Shown here: positions 1 to 8,514 of the stretch, piece by piece | Layout of the letters: every line of letters begins with the position of its first letter | Position numbering within the stretch: position 1 is the stretch's first letter | The notes under the pieces: model-generated | What the model saw: only the letters and a program-made list of their open reading frames with translations | What the model was told of the DNA's origin: nothing | The model's database searches: none | Assembly (NCBI GenBank): GCA_902800585.1 | Contig: CADCEW010000003.1 | Location: forward strand, 1 to 64,000 | From: an uncultured Prevotellaceae bacterium | GTDB taxonomy: Bacteria; Bacteroidota; Bacteroidia; Bacteroidales; Bacteroidaceae | DNA: 64,000 nt | Reading direction: 5' to 3' | Program-made: the position numbers and the translations under genes

Positions 1-222
1 CTCGACGAGTTAGATGCCATTCGTCCGAGTCAGCATCCAGCTTTGAAGCAGACGCTCTCGAAGAGCAAGGTGAATGGACGTCCCATCTTCGGGTGCAGTT
101 CACTAAAAAAAGGAGGTGTTAAGGAGGTGTTGATGAAACACCTCCTCCCTCTCAATCCCTTTGTGCATCGGCATTTCAAGCACCTCGGAGGAGGTGAGGA
201 GGTGTTTTTCGCAAATGTATAA
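1..222 (+). CDS. partial reading frame, VirE/VapE-like ATPase fragment (possibly a remnant)
   Basis: The frame is open from the first base to a TAA at 220-222, giving 73 residues with no start in the window. The first ~30 residues (DELDAIRPSQHPALKQTLSK, then a KVNGRPIFG stretch) resemble the segment after the Walker B region of VirE/VapE-type primase-associated ATPases of Bacteroidota mobile regions. After that the similarity stops: the rest is encoded by repeated AGGAGGTG sequences and their inverted copy and reads like low-complexity sequence. The usual C-terminal part of the family is missing, so this may be a truncated or rearranged gene. The family call is from memory of the motif and is weak. 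Confidence 0.35.
   Translation, partial: LDELDAIRPSQHPALKQTLSKSKVNGRPIFGCSSLKKGGVKEVLMKHLLPLNPFVHRHFKHLGGGEEVFFANV
111..204 (+). repeat. four direct and one inverted copy of an AGGAGGTG octamer
   Basis: AGGAGGTG occurs at 111-118, 122-129, 189-196 and 197-204, and its reverse complement CACCTCCT at 139-146. Bases 122-131 and 137-146 form a perfect 10-bp hairpin with loop GATGA. Bases 181-186 and 191-196 form a second, 6-bp hairpin. The octamer is a full-length Shine-Dalgarno sequence, which is unusual in Bacteroidota DNA. Confidence 0.8.
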
Positions 223-234
223 AAAGTTTGCGAA

Positions 235-283
235 GTTTGAACGCTCCAAACGAGGTGAATGTAACGTTCAAACGCCTCGTTTG
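235..283 (+). repeat. two interleaved 9-bp inverted repeats (pseudoknot-like order)
   Basis: GTTTGAACG (235-243) is the reverse complement of CGTTCAAAC (265-273), and CAAACGAGG (247-255) is the reverse complement of CCTCGTTTG (275-283). The order is A-B-A'-B', so both pairings can form together only as an H-type pseudoknot; otherwise they are alternatives. The rest of the 223-459 interval holds no convincing gene. Confidence 0.75.
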
Positions 284-405
284 TAAGCCACAAACGGGTC
301 AAAAATCGCGATTAAGCGAGTACAGACCAAACTTGTTTAAAATCTGTCGAGCGTGAGCGATTTCGACGAAGTCAAAACACGTTGTTTTTGAAAAGAACAC
401 AAAAC

Positions 406-438
406 AAAGAATCCCGTGAGGACTTCACGGGATTCTTT
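406..438. terminator. bidirectional intrinsic terminator
   Basis: A perfect 14-bp inverted repeat (406-419 with 425-438, loop GGACT) has the A/T-rich flanks expected of a factor-independent terminator. It lies just past the stop of the minus-strand gene ending at 460, so it probably ends the folE operon. Confidence 0.85.
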
Positions 439-459
439 CTATATACCTTATTAATAATA

Positions 460-1032
460 TTACTGATCGGGATCGCCTAAGTAGTGATACTCCTTGACAT
501 TCGGATTCTCACCAACATATTCATCTTGCGTGGGTGGCTCAATGAGACGCTCCTTGTTGTAGTTCTTGATGGTACTGACGAACAGGATGATGTCGCTATA
601 CTTGATGGTAGGAATGACCATCTTATAAAAACCGACTCCAACACGGATACCCTCTGGGTTGAGGTTGTTGCGCAGGCGTGCTGTCACATAGAGCGGATGG
701 CGATAGATCTCCAACTTGTTATACTTCTCGAAAGCTTCCATAGCCTCTTTGTCGTTGATGGTGGTATCAGCCTCTGTGAAGATACGGGTGAAGTTTGCCA
801 CAGCATCATCAATACCGTCGCCCTTAATGCTGTCGTTATCTTGGATGCACTGGCGGATGTTATCCATCATCTCCTTCTCCATCTTTTCATTGGAGGGCTT
901 TGTGAATAAAGCAATCAACAGAAGGACTCCGACGAAGACGAGGAAGATGACAATCTTGCCTAAGCAACTGTGATAAAACTCTTGGAAAAGCGATTCCTTG
1001 GTTCTGTATGAATTCTTATTGTCTTCTTGCAT
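460..1032 (-). CDS. small membrane-anchored protein of unknown function
   Basis: This 190-residue protein has a cytoplasmic N-terminus of about 24 residues, one strongly hydrophobic segment at about 25-44 (KIVIFLVFVGVLLLIALF) and a mainly hydrophilic remainder. A second weaker hydrophobic stretch lies near residue 140-160. I do not recognise the family. It starts 14 bases after the folE stop and is followed by a strong terminator, so it is the last gene of the folE operon. The start ATG at 1030-1032 is the only sensible one. Function unknown; the operon context gives no clear hint. Confidence 0.8.
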   Translation of the reverse strand: MQEDNKNSYRTKESLFQEFYHSCLGKIVIFLVFVGVLLLIALFTKPSNEKMEKEMMDNIRQCIQDNDSIKGDGIDDAVANFTRIFTEADTTINDKEAMEAFEKYNKLEIYRHPLYVTARLRNNLNPEGIRVGVGFYKMVIPTIKYSDIILFVSTIKNYNKERLIEPPTQDEYVGENPNVKEYHYLGDPDQ

Positions 1033-1046
1033 AATAGCTTTATAAT

Positions 1047-1631
1047 TTATGATTTATTATGTATTAGATTCATAAACTCCTGACGGGTCTTTGCCTGATT
1101 AAAGGCTCCGCAGAAGTCACTGGTGGTCGTGATGGCATTCTGTTTCTCGACACCACGCATCTGCATGCACATGTGACGAGCCTCTACGACAACCATGACA
1201 CCCAATGGACGGAGGGTCTGCTGGATACATTCCTTGATTTGGAGCGTCATACGCTCTTGTACCTGCAGGCGGTGAGAGTAGATGTCTACCACACGGGCTA
1301 TCTTGGAAAGACCAGTGATATAGCCATTGGGGATATAAGCGACATGCACCTTCCCATAGAAAGGTATCATGTGGTGTTCGCATAGTGAGAAGAAGTCTAT
1401 GTCCTTGACAATGACCATCTGACTGTAGTCTTCCTTGAAGAGTGCGTCAGTCAGTACCTTGTGGGCATCCATAGCATAGCCACGGGTGAGTACCTGCATC
1501 GCCTTTGCCACACGCATGGGGGTCTTTTCGAGTCCCTCCCTGTCGACATCCTCGCCAAGCAATGCCAAGATATCCTTGTAGTGTGCGGCAAGTTCCTCAA
1601 GTCCTTCTCTGTATTCTGTTTCCGGATTCAT
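1047..1631 (-). CDS. folE: GTP cyclohydrolase I
   Basis: The enzyme converts GTP to 7,8-dihydroneopterin triphosphate, the first step of tetrahydrofolate synthesis (or of related pterins), in the cytoplasm. The 194 residues match type I GCH throughout: [10 protein letters not shown] near the N-terminus; [20 protein letters not shown] with the zinc-ligand Cys and His; the [16 protein letters not shown] helix; and [15 protein letters not shown] with the second zinc Cys. Its ATG overlaps the stop of the upstream SPOR gene as TAATG, which indicates translational coupling. FolB and FolK of the same pathway are encoded elsewhere in this window. Confidence 0.97.
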   Translation of the reverse strand: MNPETEYREGLEELAAHYKDILALLGEDVDREGLEKTPMRVAKAMQVLTRGYAMDAHKVLTDALFKEDYSQMVIVKDIDFFSLCEHHMIPFYGKVHVAYIPNGYITGLSKIARVVDIYSHRLQVQERMTLQIKECIQQTLRPLGVMVVVEARHMCMQMRGVEKQNAITTTSDFCGAFNQAKTRQEFMNLIHNKS

Positions 1632-2212
1632 TAGTAGGCAGATGTTATTTTCCCTTTGACGATAGATGCCTGTTTGTAACCGAGGTTCTGGAGGTTCACC
1701 ATCATCTGGTGGGCTTCCTCGTAGGAACGGTAGTTACCTACACGGCAAATCCATCTGGGGGAATAGAAATGAACATAGACAGGCACATTGGGATAATGAG
1801 CCTTGATATTGCTGCATGCCTGCTCAGCCATCTGGCGGTCCTTGCGGGTGTTGCCTCCGGCAAAAGCCTGTACACGATAACCAGTAATCTTATAAGAAGT
1901 TCTCGGCTGCGTGGTGTTTTCTTCCTCACTGCCAGCGTTTGTCTGTTGACCAGCCTGATTCTTCGCCTGGGCATCGCTATTGTTCTTTGAAGAACCTGTC
2001 GGCTTCTTATTCGAAGGTTGGGTCTCCGTAGCGTTAGGGTCGTTCACCAGTTCGTCGATGTCCTCGCTCTGATGAATGGTCACCGTTCCCTGTCCGTCTA
2101 CTTTTTTCTGTACACGTTCAGTGAAAGTCTGTGCACTGGCATGCAATGTCATGCCAGCACACAGGATGATAGTGACTATCCAACGGTTGTGACGAAGGAA
2201 TACGTTCTTCAT
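1631..2212 (-). CDS. SPOR-domain secreted/periplasmic protein
   Basis: I prefer the start at 2212 ([13 protein letters not shown]) over an in-frame ATG nine bases upstream, because the former overlaps the tpiA stop as TAATG, the same junction as the next gene in the operon. The protein has a signal peptide ending near HASA, a Ser/Asn/Gln-rich linker at about 50-100, and a C-terminal SPOR domain of ~80 residues ([20 protein letters not shown], then [18 protein letters not shown]). SPOR domains bind denuded peptidoglycan at division sites. The linkage SPOR-folE behind tpiA is, to my knowledge, common in Bacteroidales. Its precise role is unknown. Confidence 0.9.
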   Translation of the reverse strand: MKNVFLRHNRWIVTIILCAGMTLHASAQTFTERVQKKVDGQGTVTIHQSEDIDELVNDPNATETQPSNKKPTGSSKNNSDAQAKNQAGQQTNAGSEEENTTQPRTSYKITGYRVQAFAGGNTRKDRQMAEQACSNIKAHYPNVPVYVHFYSPRWICRVGNYRSYEEAHQMMVNLQNLGYKQASIVKGKITSAY

Positions 2213-2970
2213 TATTTCCAAGCGTCGATGATACCCTTGAAGTCAGCACATTTCAGAGAAGCACCGCCAATCAGACCACCGTCGATGTCAGGCTTTGCAA
2301 AAAGCTCTGGTGCATTGGATGCCTTGCAGCTACCACCATACAGGATGCTGGTATCCTCGGCAACAGCCTTACCATACTTGTCAGCAACGATAGAACGGAT
2401 GTAAGCATGAATCTCCTCAGCCTGCTCAGCAGTAGCAGTCTTACCAGTACCAATAGCCCAGATAGGCTCGTAGGCGATAACAATCTTACGGAAGTCTTCC
2501 TCGCTGAGGTTGAAGACACTGCCTTCCAACTCTGCCTTTACGACCTCATTCTGCTTGTTTGCCTCACGCTCCTCGAGTGTCTCACCGATACAGAAGATAA
2601 CCTTCAGACCGTTCTTCAGGGCGAGCAGCACCTTCTCCTTCAGGATCTCAGGAGTCTCTTTGTAATACTCACGACGCTCAGAGTGACCAAGGATAACATA
2701 CTGGGCACCCGTGCTCTTCACCATCTCTGCAGAAACCTCACCAGTGAAAGCACCCTTCTCCTTGTCAGCGCAGTTCTCAGCACCAAGACCAATCACGTCC
2801 TGATTGATGACCTGAGCCACAGAGGCAAGGTGGATAAACGGGGTGCAGATAACTACACCACAGTTGGGTTTGTCAGCAGCGAGTGCCTCATTCAGTTCTT
2901 TTGCCAAAGCAATACCTTCTTGCAGGTTCAGGTTCATCTTCCAGTTGCCTGCTACAATTTTCTTTCTCAT
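2212..2970 (-). CDS. tpiA: triosephosphate isomerase (start at the internal ATG)
   Basis: TpiA interconverts dihydroxyacetone phosphate and glyceraldehyde 3-phosphate in glycolysis. From the internal ATG the protein is 252 residues, the normal length. Visible are AGNWKMN with the substrate-binding Asn and Lys, ILGHSERR with the electrophilic His, the catalytic Glu in [17 protein letters not shown] (phosphate loop WAIGTG), and the C-terminal [12 protein letters not shown] and GLIGGASL loops. All catalytic residues are intact. Because the ordinary N-terminus begins exactly at this ATG, internal initiation is likely even if a fusion is also made. The stop is shared with the 644-residue frame. 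Confidence 0.9.
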   Translation of the reverse strand: MRKKIVAGNWKMNLNLQEGIALAKELNEALAADKPNCGVVICTPFIHLASVAQVINQDVIGLGAENCADKEKGAFTGEVSAEMVKSTGAQYVILGHSERREYYKETPEILKEKVLLALKNGLKVIFCIGETLEEREANKQNEVVKAELEGSVFNLSEEDFRKIVIAYEPIWAIGTGKTATAEQAEEIHAYIRSIVADKYGKAVAEDTSILYGGSCKASNAPELFAKPDIDGGLIGGASLKCADFKGIIDAWK

Positions 2971-4146
2971 GTTTTTACGTTTTAAAATTTGATATAATGT
3001 ATTTGACTTTTCTTTCTTCTTTATCCATTTCGACCAAGCCCACAGGCGGTCGGCAATCGTCAGTAATACCAAAGGCAGCACATACCATAGGAGGATTACC
3101 AGTATCTTCTTAGGCACGGAGTCCTCAGGCATCTTTCCTATCTCTTTTTGCTCTAACGGAGCGTTTAACTCATCCACCTCTGGCAGATTGTTGTGGCTCC
3201 ATTTACGGATGATGACACCATTCTTGAGCAACATCAGTCCCGGATTACTCCGTATCATGGTCTTCAGGACGATGTCGTCCGTCTGGCAGAACACATACTC
3301 CGCTCCTGTGCCGTCCTTCCATTTCGTGATAGCCTTCTCTCCACTTGCTGTCAAGCCGTAGAAAGGATAGCCTTCCTCCATGGCATATTCGTAAATCAGG
3401 TTCAGTCTGCCGAACTGACTCTCGTCAGCTTTTTCCAGATGAGGGGACACTAACAGGAACACATAGCCTTTGTCGTTCAGCACAGAGTCCGTGATGTCGT
3501 TGCCATCGTCTATACGCTCTAAGAAAAACTCACTGTATGGCGACTCGTTGCCCTCCATCATCTGCTGCCATCCTTTCCGCAGGTCCGTTCCGATATGATA
3601 GGGGCGGAAATCGAAGTATGGCAGGTCATAGAGTGATCGTCCTGCTACGATGAGGATAAACAAGGCTGTGAAGTTCATCACAATCCATTGGTTCGTCCTC
3701 GATATGAAGCGCATCATATCCAGTGGATAGCGTGCTAATAGTGTTGCACAGGCTAACAGGAAGATGTTCTTCCAGAACGTCTGCCAGTTGGTGAGCACGA
3801 TGGCATCCCCAAAACAACCACAGTCACTGATGGGATTGGCGAGCGCCAGCCACAGTGTCAGAGGTGTCATTATCATGAGCCATACCCAAATGATACGTGT
3901 CACTACACGTCGGCGGATGGCAAACAACAGACAGATGCCGAGCCAGAACTCGGCAGCCGACAGGAGGACAGACAGGATGAGTGTCAAGCCATCGGGAACA
4001 TAGGCTCCCAGATGCATGGCCTCCAGATAGTCGGTTATCTTATATTGTGTGCCCAGCGGGTCTACTGCCTTGACGAATCCTGACAGGATAAACGCCAGCG
4101 CGACAACCAGTCGGGCTATATTCACCAATATCTTTCTCGTCATCAC
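2212..4146 (-). CDS. DoxX-type membrane protein in frame with triosephosphate isomerase (644-residue open frame)
   Basis: One uninterrupted frame encodes two normally separate proteins. Residues 1-~390 are a membrane protein: four to five hydrophobic helices in the first ~180 residues (DoxX/MauE-like, [20 protein letters not shown] is typical), a soluble domain of ~170 residues with thioredoxin-like features ([18 protein letters not shown]), and one more helix at about 347-368. Residues 393-644 are complete TpiA. The join ([14 protein letters not shown]) is encoded by A/T-rich DNA that looks like a spacer. In relatives I would expect a stop there. The protein may be made as a fusion, or TpiA may start independently at the internal ATG at 2970. 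The ATG overlaps the upstream stop by four bases. Confidence 0.75.
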   Translation of the reverse strand: MMTRKILVNIARLVVALAFILSGFVKAVDPLGTQYKITDYLEAMHLGAYVPDGLTLILSVLLSAAEFWLGICLLFAIRRRVVTRIIWVWLMIMTPLTLWLALANPISDCGCFGDAIVLTNWQTFWKNIFLLACATLLARYPLDMMRFISRTNQWIVMNFTALFILIVAGRSLYDLPYFDFRPYHIGTDLRKGWQQMMEGNESPYSEFFLERIDDGNDITDSVLNDKGYVFLLVSPHLEKADESQFGRLNLIYEYAMEEGYPFYGLTASGEKAITKWKDGTGAEYVFCQTDDIVLKTMIRSNPGLMLLKNGVIIRKWSHNNLPEVDELNAPLEQKEIGKMPEDSVPKKILVILLWYVLPLVLLTIADRLWAWSKWIKKKEKSNTLYQILKRKNMRKKIVAGNWKMNLNLQEGIALAKELNEALAADKPNCGVVICTPFIHLASVAQVINQDVIGLGAENCADKEKGAFTGEVSAEMVKSTGAQYVILGHSERREYYKETPEILKEKVLLALKNGLKVIFCIGETLEEREANKQNEVVKAELEGSVFNLSEEDFRKIVIAYEPIWAIGTGKTATAEQAEEIHAYIRSIVADKYGKAVAEDTSILYGGSCKASNAPELFAKPDIDGGLIGGASLKCADFKGIIDAWK

Positions 4147-4691
4147 TCACTCAACTTTATCGCTCCGAAGACCGCATAGTTGATGATGTCCATATAATTG
4201 GCATCGATGCCCTCGCTGACGAGGGTGTCACCTTCGAGATTCTCAATCTCTTTGATGCGTTCTATCTTGGTGAGGATGAAATCCGTATAACTGCTGACGC
4301 GCATACCACGCCATGCTTCGTCGTAGTCATGATTCTTGCGCTTCATCAGTTCCAAAGCCTCCAAGGCATAACGGTCATAGAGTGCCATCGCCTCTTTAGG
4401 CTGCATGTCAACAGTATCAGAGAAACCCTGTGCCAGTTGGATGAGTCCCACAATACCATAGTTAATCAATGCAATGAACTCAGGACGGATGCCTTCGCCT
4501 ACCAGCGACTCCTTCTTGATTTCCAAAGAACGGATGCGCTTTGCCTTGATAAACAACTGGTCAGTGAGTGACTGAGGGCGCAGGATGCGCCATGAAGCCC
4601 CATAGTCGTGGAGTTTCTTCTCAAACAGGCTGCGACATTCCTGCATCACCTGTTCAAACTGTGCATTGGTTTTCTCGTTTTCCTTTGACAT
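4143..4691 (-). CDS. DUF1599 protein (two tandem repeats)
   Basis: The 182 residues are a duplication: the first half contains [20 protein letters not shown] and the second [20 protein letters not shown], each followed by a KxxRIxxLE/IE helix and a Y/INYxxxGxIxL helix. This is the DUF1599 family of Bacteroidota. The family resembles all-alpha nucleotide-binding or MazG-like folds, but no activity is established that I can name. It lies just upstream of the DoxX/TpiA frame with an ATGA overlap, so the two are translationally coupled. The gene starts 8 bases after the stop of the PAP2 protein. Confidence 0.9.
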   Translation of the reverse strand: MSKENEKTNAQFEQVMQECRSLFEKKLHDYGASWRILRPQSLTDQLFIKAKRIRSLEIKKESLVGEGIRPEFIALINYGIVGLIQLAQGFSDTVDMQPKEAMALYDRYALEALELMKRKNHDYDEAWRGMRVSSYTDFILTKIERIKEIENLEGDTLVSEGIDANYMDIINYAVFGAIKLSE

Positions 4692-4699
4692 GGTTTTCT

Positions 4700-6355
4700 T
4701 TAGAAATTAATACAGAAGGAACCTCCCAGCACGAAGGAATGCATGGTTTTCTTGATGCTCTTGGTAGCTATGAAATAATCTTTATAATCTTGCTCAGACA
4801 TGTTTTCGAAAGCAGAAGGGAACATGGCGTAAAGAAAGCCTCCGTAGTTGTAATCCATCGTGTAGGTCTTGCGAGAGACGTCGTAGTCCAGGAACACCTT
4901 CCATGAGAAATTCTGTTTGTAGGCATAAGTCAGGGAGATACCTGTACCGAACTTCCAAGTCTTGTTACCACCAAGAGTGAAGTAGTCCCATTCTATGTCG
5001 TAATCATTACCAGTTGGTTTCAAAGGCTCGTCGCCTTCTTTATATTCCTTACCCGCAACCTTGGCATCCAAATTCAGTTCCTGCATGATACTACGACCTA
5101 CCAACAGTTTCGAACCCAATGCAAAACGATTAGACAGCGGGAAGTTGAAATAGAGACCTATATCTCCGGCAAACTCAGTGAGGTGATCGCTCTCGATGAC
5201 GAAATCGATGTCGTCAATGGTAGACTCGATATCAACCAGATCTTCATCGTCTAATTGGCTTATCTCATCATACAAAGAAGCTACGTCCTCCCATGCAAAA
5301 TCCACAATCTTGTCCCATCCCTTAATAGGGGAACTCTTTACACGCAGACGACCACCAATACCAAAGTAGGGGTTGAAGAAGTAAGCACCTTCAGCACCTA
5401 CGGCTGTGGCTGCCTGGAATTTCAGGTGGAGGTCGTCGGACCATCCATATTCTTTCATGCCGAAGTCAAGGTCACGTGATCCAAGACCGAGACCCATTGA
5501 GATAGAGAAGAAAGAGGGATGGTCAATGACGCTGGCCATACCAGGGATGTCATTGCGCCTCAAACCTTTGCCCTTGAAGAAAATGTCGCTGAGGGCATAC
5601 GCAAGTTCACCAGACAGGATACCGATACCAGCACCAGAGAGCACATCACTCACCCAGTGTCGGTTATTCAATACGCGCATGACACCCGTTGCCGTAGCGA
5701 TACCATAACCTGCTACAGAGAACCATGGCGAGCGTGTCAGACCATATTCCTTATGCAGGATAGTAGCACCTACGAAAGAGGTTGCCGTATGTCCTGAGGG
5801 CCATGAGTTGGCAGAACTACCATCTGGGCGCATCTCTTTTGCTGTGTATTTGATGGTATTGACAAGGAGTGCCATGATACCATAACCCATGGCGGCACTG
5901 GCAAAGAAACGGGGCCAGTCACTACGTCCCTCCATGCCTCCCAGTTTCAATCCTAATGTCAATGCAGGTCCAAAATACTGGGTATAGTCATCAATACTTG
6001 TCTTGAAATGTGTCAACAGGGAGTGCTTGGTCTGCTGCTTAAAGGCAGTCTTCTCACTCTTGGCGATGATACCAGCCACAAACAGAGGTACACCCACGAA
6101 CGTCATGTCGTCCATGAACTTATAAGGCTTGGTGTCAGGATTCGTCTTTGACTTAAAGAAGTCGAAATCCATCTTGGGAGTGGGGGCTTCCAAAGCCAAA
6201 GCCTTTAAGTCGTACTTCTCGTTAGTGACAGTACCCAATTCGGCCTTCATTTCAGGAACAGTGAGTTTCAACGGTTCCATGTTTGTGTAATCGTCAGTGC
6301 CAGCCATGGCATTCATGGCTATTCCAACAAGCATCATAGTTAAAAATCTCTTCAT
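4700..6355 (-). CDS. PAP2-family phosphatase with C-terminal outer-membrane beta-barrel-like region
   Basis: I choose the ATG at 6355 (MKRFLTMMLVGIAMNAMAG), which begins a clear signal peptide and follows a good promoter; an upstream in-frame ATG at 6406 would overlap that promoter. The PAP2 signature is complete: KYTAKEMRP near 169-177, SWPSGHTATS near 185-193, and a Arg-x5-His-x3-Asp motif in VMRVLNNRHWVSDVLSG near 227-237. These enzymes remove phosphate from lipid phosphates such as undecaprenyl diphosphate or phosphatidic acid derivatives. From about residue 290 the sequence alternates in the manner of an outer-membrane barrel and ends in Phe. The substrate is not predictable. It is the first gene of the minus-strand operon. 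Confidence 0.9.
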   Translation of the reverse strand: MKRFLTMMLVGIAMNAMAGTDDYTNMEPLKLTVPEMKAELGTVTNEKYDLKALALEAPTPKMDFDFFKSKTNPDTKPYKFMDDMTFVGVPLFVAGIIAKSEKTAFKQQTKHSLLTHFKTSIDDYTQYFGPALTLGLKLGGMEGRSDWPRFFASAAMGYGIMALLVNTIKYTAKEMRPDGSSANSWPSGHTATSFVGATILHKEYGLTRSPWFSVAGYGIATATGVMRVLNNRHWVSDVLSGAGIGILSGELAYALSDIFFKGKGLRRNDIPGMASVIDHPSFFSISMGLGLGSRDLDFGMKEYGWSDDLHLKFQAATAVGAEGAYFFNPYFGIGGRLRVKSSPIKGWDKIVDFAWEDVASLYDEISQLDDEDLVDIESTIDDIDFVIESDHLTEFAGDIGLYFNFPLSNRFALGSKLLVGRSIMQELNLDAKVAGKEYKEGDEPLKPTGNDYDIEWDYFTLGGNKTWKFGTGISLTYAYKQNFSWKVFLDYDVSRKTYTMDYNYGGFLYAMFPSAFENMSEQDYKDYFIATKSIKKTMHSFVLGGSFCINF

Positions 6356-6395
6356 AATTATTAGAGTTAAATGATAATTATATTTGTTTTGTGTG

Positions 6396-6403
6396 CAAAG
6401 GTA
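6396..6403 (-). promoter_or_regulatory. promoter -7 box for the PAP2 operon
   Basis: The minus strand reads TACCTTTG, the canonical Bacteroidota -7 element, with a GTTG-type -33 element about 20 bases further upstream. It lies 40 bases before the chosen ATG at 6355 and back to back with the cca promoter. Confidence 0.75.
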
Positions 6404-6415
6404 CAAATAATTTTG

Positions 6416-6423
6416 TATTTTTG
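6416..6423 (+). promoter_or_regulatory. promoter -7 box for cca
   Basis: TATTTTTG fits TAnnTTTG and lies 24 bases before the cca ATG. The -33 element is not obvious. The two divergent boxes are only 12 bases apart, so the two transcription starts overlap each other's promoter. Confidence 0.65.
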
Positions 6424-6447
6424 CAACCGAAAAGTGAGAAAAAAGAA

Positions 6448-7887
6448 ATGAGACTCTATTCTGATGCCGCTTTGGCGAAGATATTAGATAAGGAAATCTT
6501 CCATCAAATCAGCGATGTAGCAGACCATTTAGGCGTGGAATGCTATGTGGTGGGAGGCTATGTGCGTGATATCTTTTTGGAACGTCCTTCCGACGATATT
6601 GATGTCGTCGTCGTGGGCAGTGGGATACAGGTGGCATCGGAATTGAAAAAGATGTTGGGAAAACGTGCTCATCTCTCTGTCTTCCGCAATTTCGGGACAG
6701 CACAGGTGAAGTTTCATGACATGGAAATAGAGTTTGTGGGAGCCCGCAAGGAGAGTTATAGTCATGACTCCCGCAAGCCGATCGTGGAGAATGGTACCTT
6801 GGAGGATGACCAGAATCGTCGCGACTTCACCATTAATGCGATGGCTATCTGTCTGAATAAGAGCCGTTTCGGAGAACTTGTAGACCCCTTCAATGGTATT
6901 GCCGACCTGCAGGATGGCATCATTGCCACACCCCTTGACCCTGAAATTACCTTCAGTGACGATCCGCTGCGGATGATGCGCTGTATCCGTTTTGCCACCC
7001 AACTCAATTTCCAGATAGAAGGGGAGACGTTCAGGGCGTTGGAGAACATGGCTGACCGCATCAAGATTGTCAGTGGAGAACGCATTGAGGTGGAACTGAA
7101 CAAGATCATGATGGCACCTCATCCCAGCATCGGTTTCGAGTATCTGCAGCGCAGTGGTCTCTTGCAACGTGTCCTTCCTGAACTTGCTGCCCTTGATATC
7201 GTGGAGAAGAGAGACGGCAGGGCGCATAAGAATAATTTCTATCATACCCTTGAAGTTCTGGAGAATGTAATTGCTAATAGCCAACAGCCAACGACCAACG
7301 GCCTCTGGCTCCGTTGGGCTGCCTTGCTTCATGACATCGGAAAGACCAAGACAAAACGTTGGGAACCGAAAGCAGGATGGACCTTCCATAATCATAACTT
7401 TATCGGGGCGAAAATGGTGCCTGACATCTTCCGTCGACTGAAACTGCCGATGGGTGCGGAGATGCGTTATGTTCAGAAACTCGTCGACCTCCACATGCGT
7501 CCCATTGCCATTGCCGACGAGGAAGTGACAGACAGTGCCGTACGTCGCCTGTTGAACGATGCAGGTGAGGATATCGACGACCTCATGACGCTCTGTGAGG
7601 CAGACATCACGTCAAAGAATGAGGTGCGTAAACAGTTGTTTTTGGAGAATTTCCGCATGGTACGTGAGAAACTCGCAGACCTGAAGGAGAAAGACTACAA
7701 ACGACTGCTCCAGCCTGTCATCGATGGTAATGAGATTATGGAACTCTTTCATCTGCAGCCCTCACGGGAAGTGGGTGTCCTGAAACAATACCTGAAAGAT
7801 GCCGTTCTCGACAACAAGGTAGAGAACGAACGTGAACCCCTCATGCGCCTATTGATGGAAAAGGCGAAATCAATGGGACTTATTTAG
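6448..7887 (+). CDS. cca: CCA tRNA nucleotidyltransferase with HD domain
   Basis: This enzyme adds or repairs the 3' CCA end of tRNAs. The start at 6448 (MRLYSDAALAKIL) is downstream of the promoter box; an earlier in-frame ATG at 6391 lies upstream of it. Visible: the nucleotidyltransferase GGYVRD motif near 36-41 and DDIDVVV near 49-55 with the metal-binding Asp pair, the RRDFTINAMA motif, DPLRMMRCIRFATQLNF, and an HD-domain motif LLHDIGKTKT near 293-302. Just before the HD motif is an in-frame repeat (NSQQPTTNG) encoded by CCAACAGCCAACGACCAACG. The gene overlaps the convergent sigma-factor gene by eight bases at the stops. Confidence 0.95.
   Translation: MRLYSDAALAKILDKEIFHQISDVADHLGVECYVVGGYVRDIFLERPSDDIDVVVVGSGIQVASELKKMLGKRAHLSVFRNFGTAQVKFHDMEIEFVGARKESYSHDSRKPIVENGTLEDDQNRRDFTINAMAICLNKSRFGELVDPFNGIADLQDGIIATPLDPEITFSDDPLRMMRCIRFATQLNFQIEGETFRALENMADRIKIVSGERIEVELNKIMMAPHPSIGFEYLQRSGLLQRVLPELAALDIVEKRDGRAHKNNFYHTLEVLENVIANSQQPTTNGLWLRWAALLHDIGKTKTKRWEPKAGWTFHNHNFIGAKMVPDIFRRLKLPMGAEMRYVQKLVDLHMRPIAIADEEVTDSAVRRLLNDAGEDIDDLMTLCEADITSKNEVRKQLFLENFRMVREKLADLKEKDYKRLLQPVIDGNEIMELFHLQPSREVGVLKQYLKDAVLDNKVENEREPLMRLLMEKAKSMGLI
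7273..7303 (+). repeat. in-frame CCAACAG-type tandem repeat inside cca
   Basis: About four degenerate copies of a 7-8 base unit (TAGCCAA, CAGCCAA, CGACCAA, CGGCC). They encode a polar loop. The same unit recurs at 25245-25284 in folK. Confidence 0.7.
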
Positions 7888-8437
7888 CTACTTTGTGGAG
7901 TTTGCGCAGTGCCTTGTCACGGATTTGACGGACGCGCTCGCGTTTGAGTCCAAGACGCTCACCGATTTCCGCCATGGTCTGACGTTCTGTGTCTATTCCG
8001 TATAAAGCCCTGATGACAGCCTGTTCCCTTTCGTTGAGAACAGTGATGGCACGAACTAAATCATCGGAGAGGGCATTCTGCTCCAAAGCCTGGTCAGCCT
8101 TGGGTGCATCCTTGTCTTCCAACACATTCAACAACGTGTAGTTATTGTTGGAACCAACAGGCAGACTCTCATCCGTAGAGAGCACGGGCGTCTCTCCTGT
8201 CACACGACGGATGGCATCTTCAATACTCCGACGGATATAAGGAGCAGCAAAGGTAACAAAAGGCTTGCCACGACTGGGGTCGTATTTCTTCGCAGCCTTG
8301 ATGCAGCCAATCGTTCCTTCACTAATCAGATCGTCAGTACTCAGCAACTCTGACGTATATTGCCGTGCCAGTGTCACCACGTACCCCATGTTCTTGGTGA
8401 CGAGATCGTCACGCTGTTTCTCTTGTTCGTTTGCCAT
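7880..8437 (-). CDS. short sigma-70 family RNA polymerase sigma factor
   Basis: The ATG at 8437 (MANEQEKQRDDLV) gives 185 residues; the longer frame begins with an unlikely MDFFFFRR stretch. Region 2 is present (LVTKNMGYVVTLARQYTSEL, LISEGTIGCIKAAKKYDPSR, FVTFAAPYIRRSIEDAIRRV), region 3 is abbreviated, and region 4 has the helix-turn-helix (MAEIGERLGLKRERVRQIRD). Region 1 is lacking. It is therefore a compact group 2/3 or alternative sigma factor rather than the ~285-residue primary factor of Bacteroidota. The predicted -7 box ends only eight bases before the ATG, so the mRNA may have almost no leader. The downstream overlap with cca is convergent. Confidence 0.9.
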   Translation of the reverse strand: MANEQEKQRDDLVTKNMGYVVTLARQYTSELLSTDDLISEGTIGCIKAAKKYDPSRGKPFVTFAAPYIRRSIEDAIRRVTGETPVLSTDESLPVGSNNNYTLLNVLEDKDAPKADQALEQNALSDDLVRAITVLNEREQAVIRALYGIDTERQTMAEIGERLGLKRERVRQIRDKALRKLHKVAK

Positions 8438-8445
8438 AGTGCCGA

Positions 8446-8453
8446 CAAAGATA
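8446..8453 (-). promoter_or_regulatory. promoter -7 box for the sigma factor gene
   Basis: The minus strand reads TATCTTTG, ending eight bases before the ATG. The -33 region would fall inside the Hsp20 terminator hairpin. A leaderless or near-leaderless transcript is predicted. Confidence 0.6.
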
Positions 8454-8457
8454 CGAC

Positions 8458-8494
8458 GAAAAAAAAAGAAATCCAAGAAAAATCCTGGATTTCT
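8458..8494 (-). terminator. intrinsic terminator of the hsp20 gene
   Basis: AGAAATCCA (8467-8475) pairs with TGGATTTCT (8486-8494). On the minus strand the hairpin is followed by a run of T, as expected for a terminator 20 bases past the Hsp20 stop. Confidence 0.85.
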
Positions 8495-8514
8495 TCTCTT
8501 GTCGAATGACGACG

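Noticed and set aside
30..302. 90-residue minus-strand open frame over the left-edge repeats
   Set aside because: It runs through the AGGAGGTG repeat region and both inverted repeats, has no recognisable motif or promoter, and opposes a better frame.
6529..7494. 321-residue minus-strand open frame opposite cca
   Set aside because: It is wholly antisense to a clear cca gene, has no domain pattern and arises from the codon use of the real gene.
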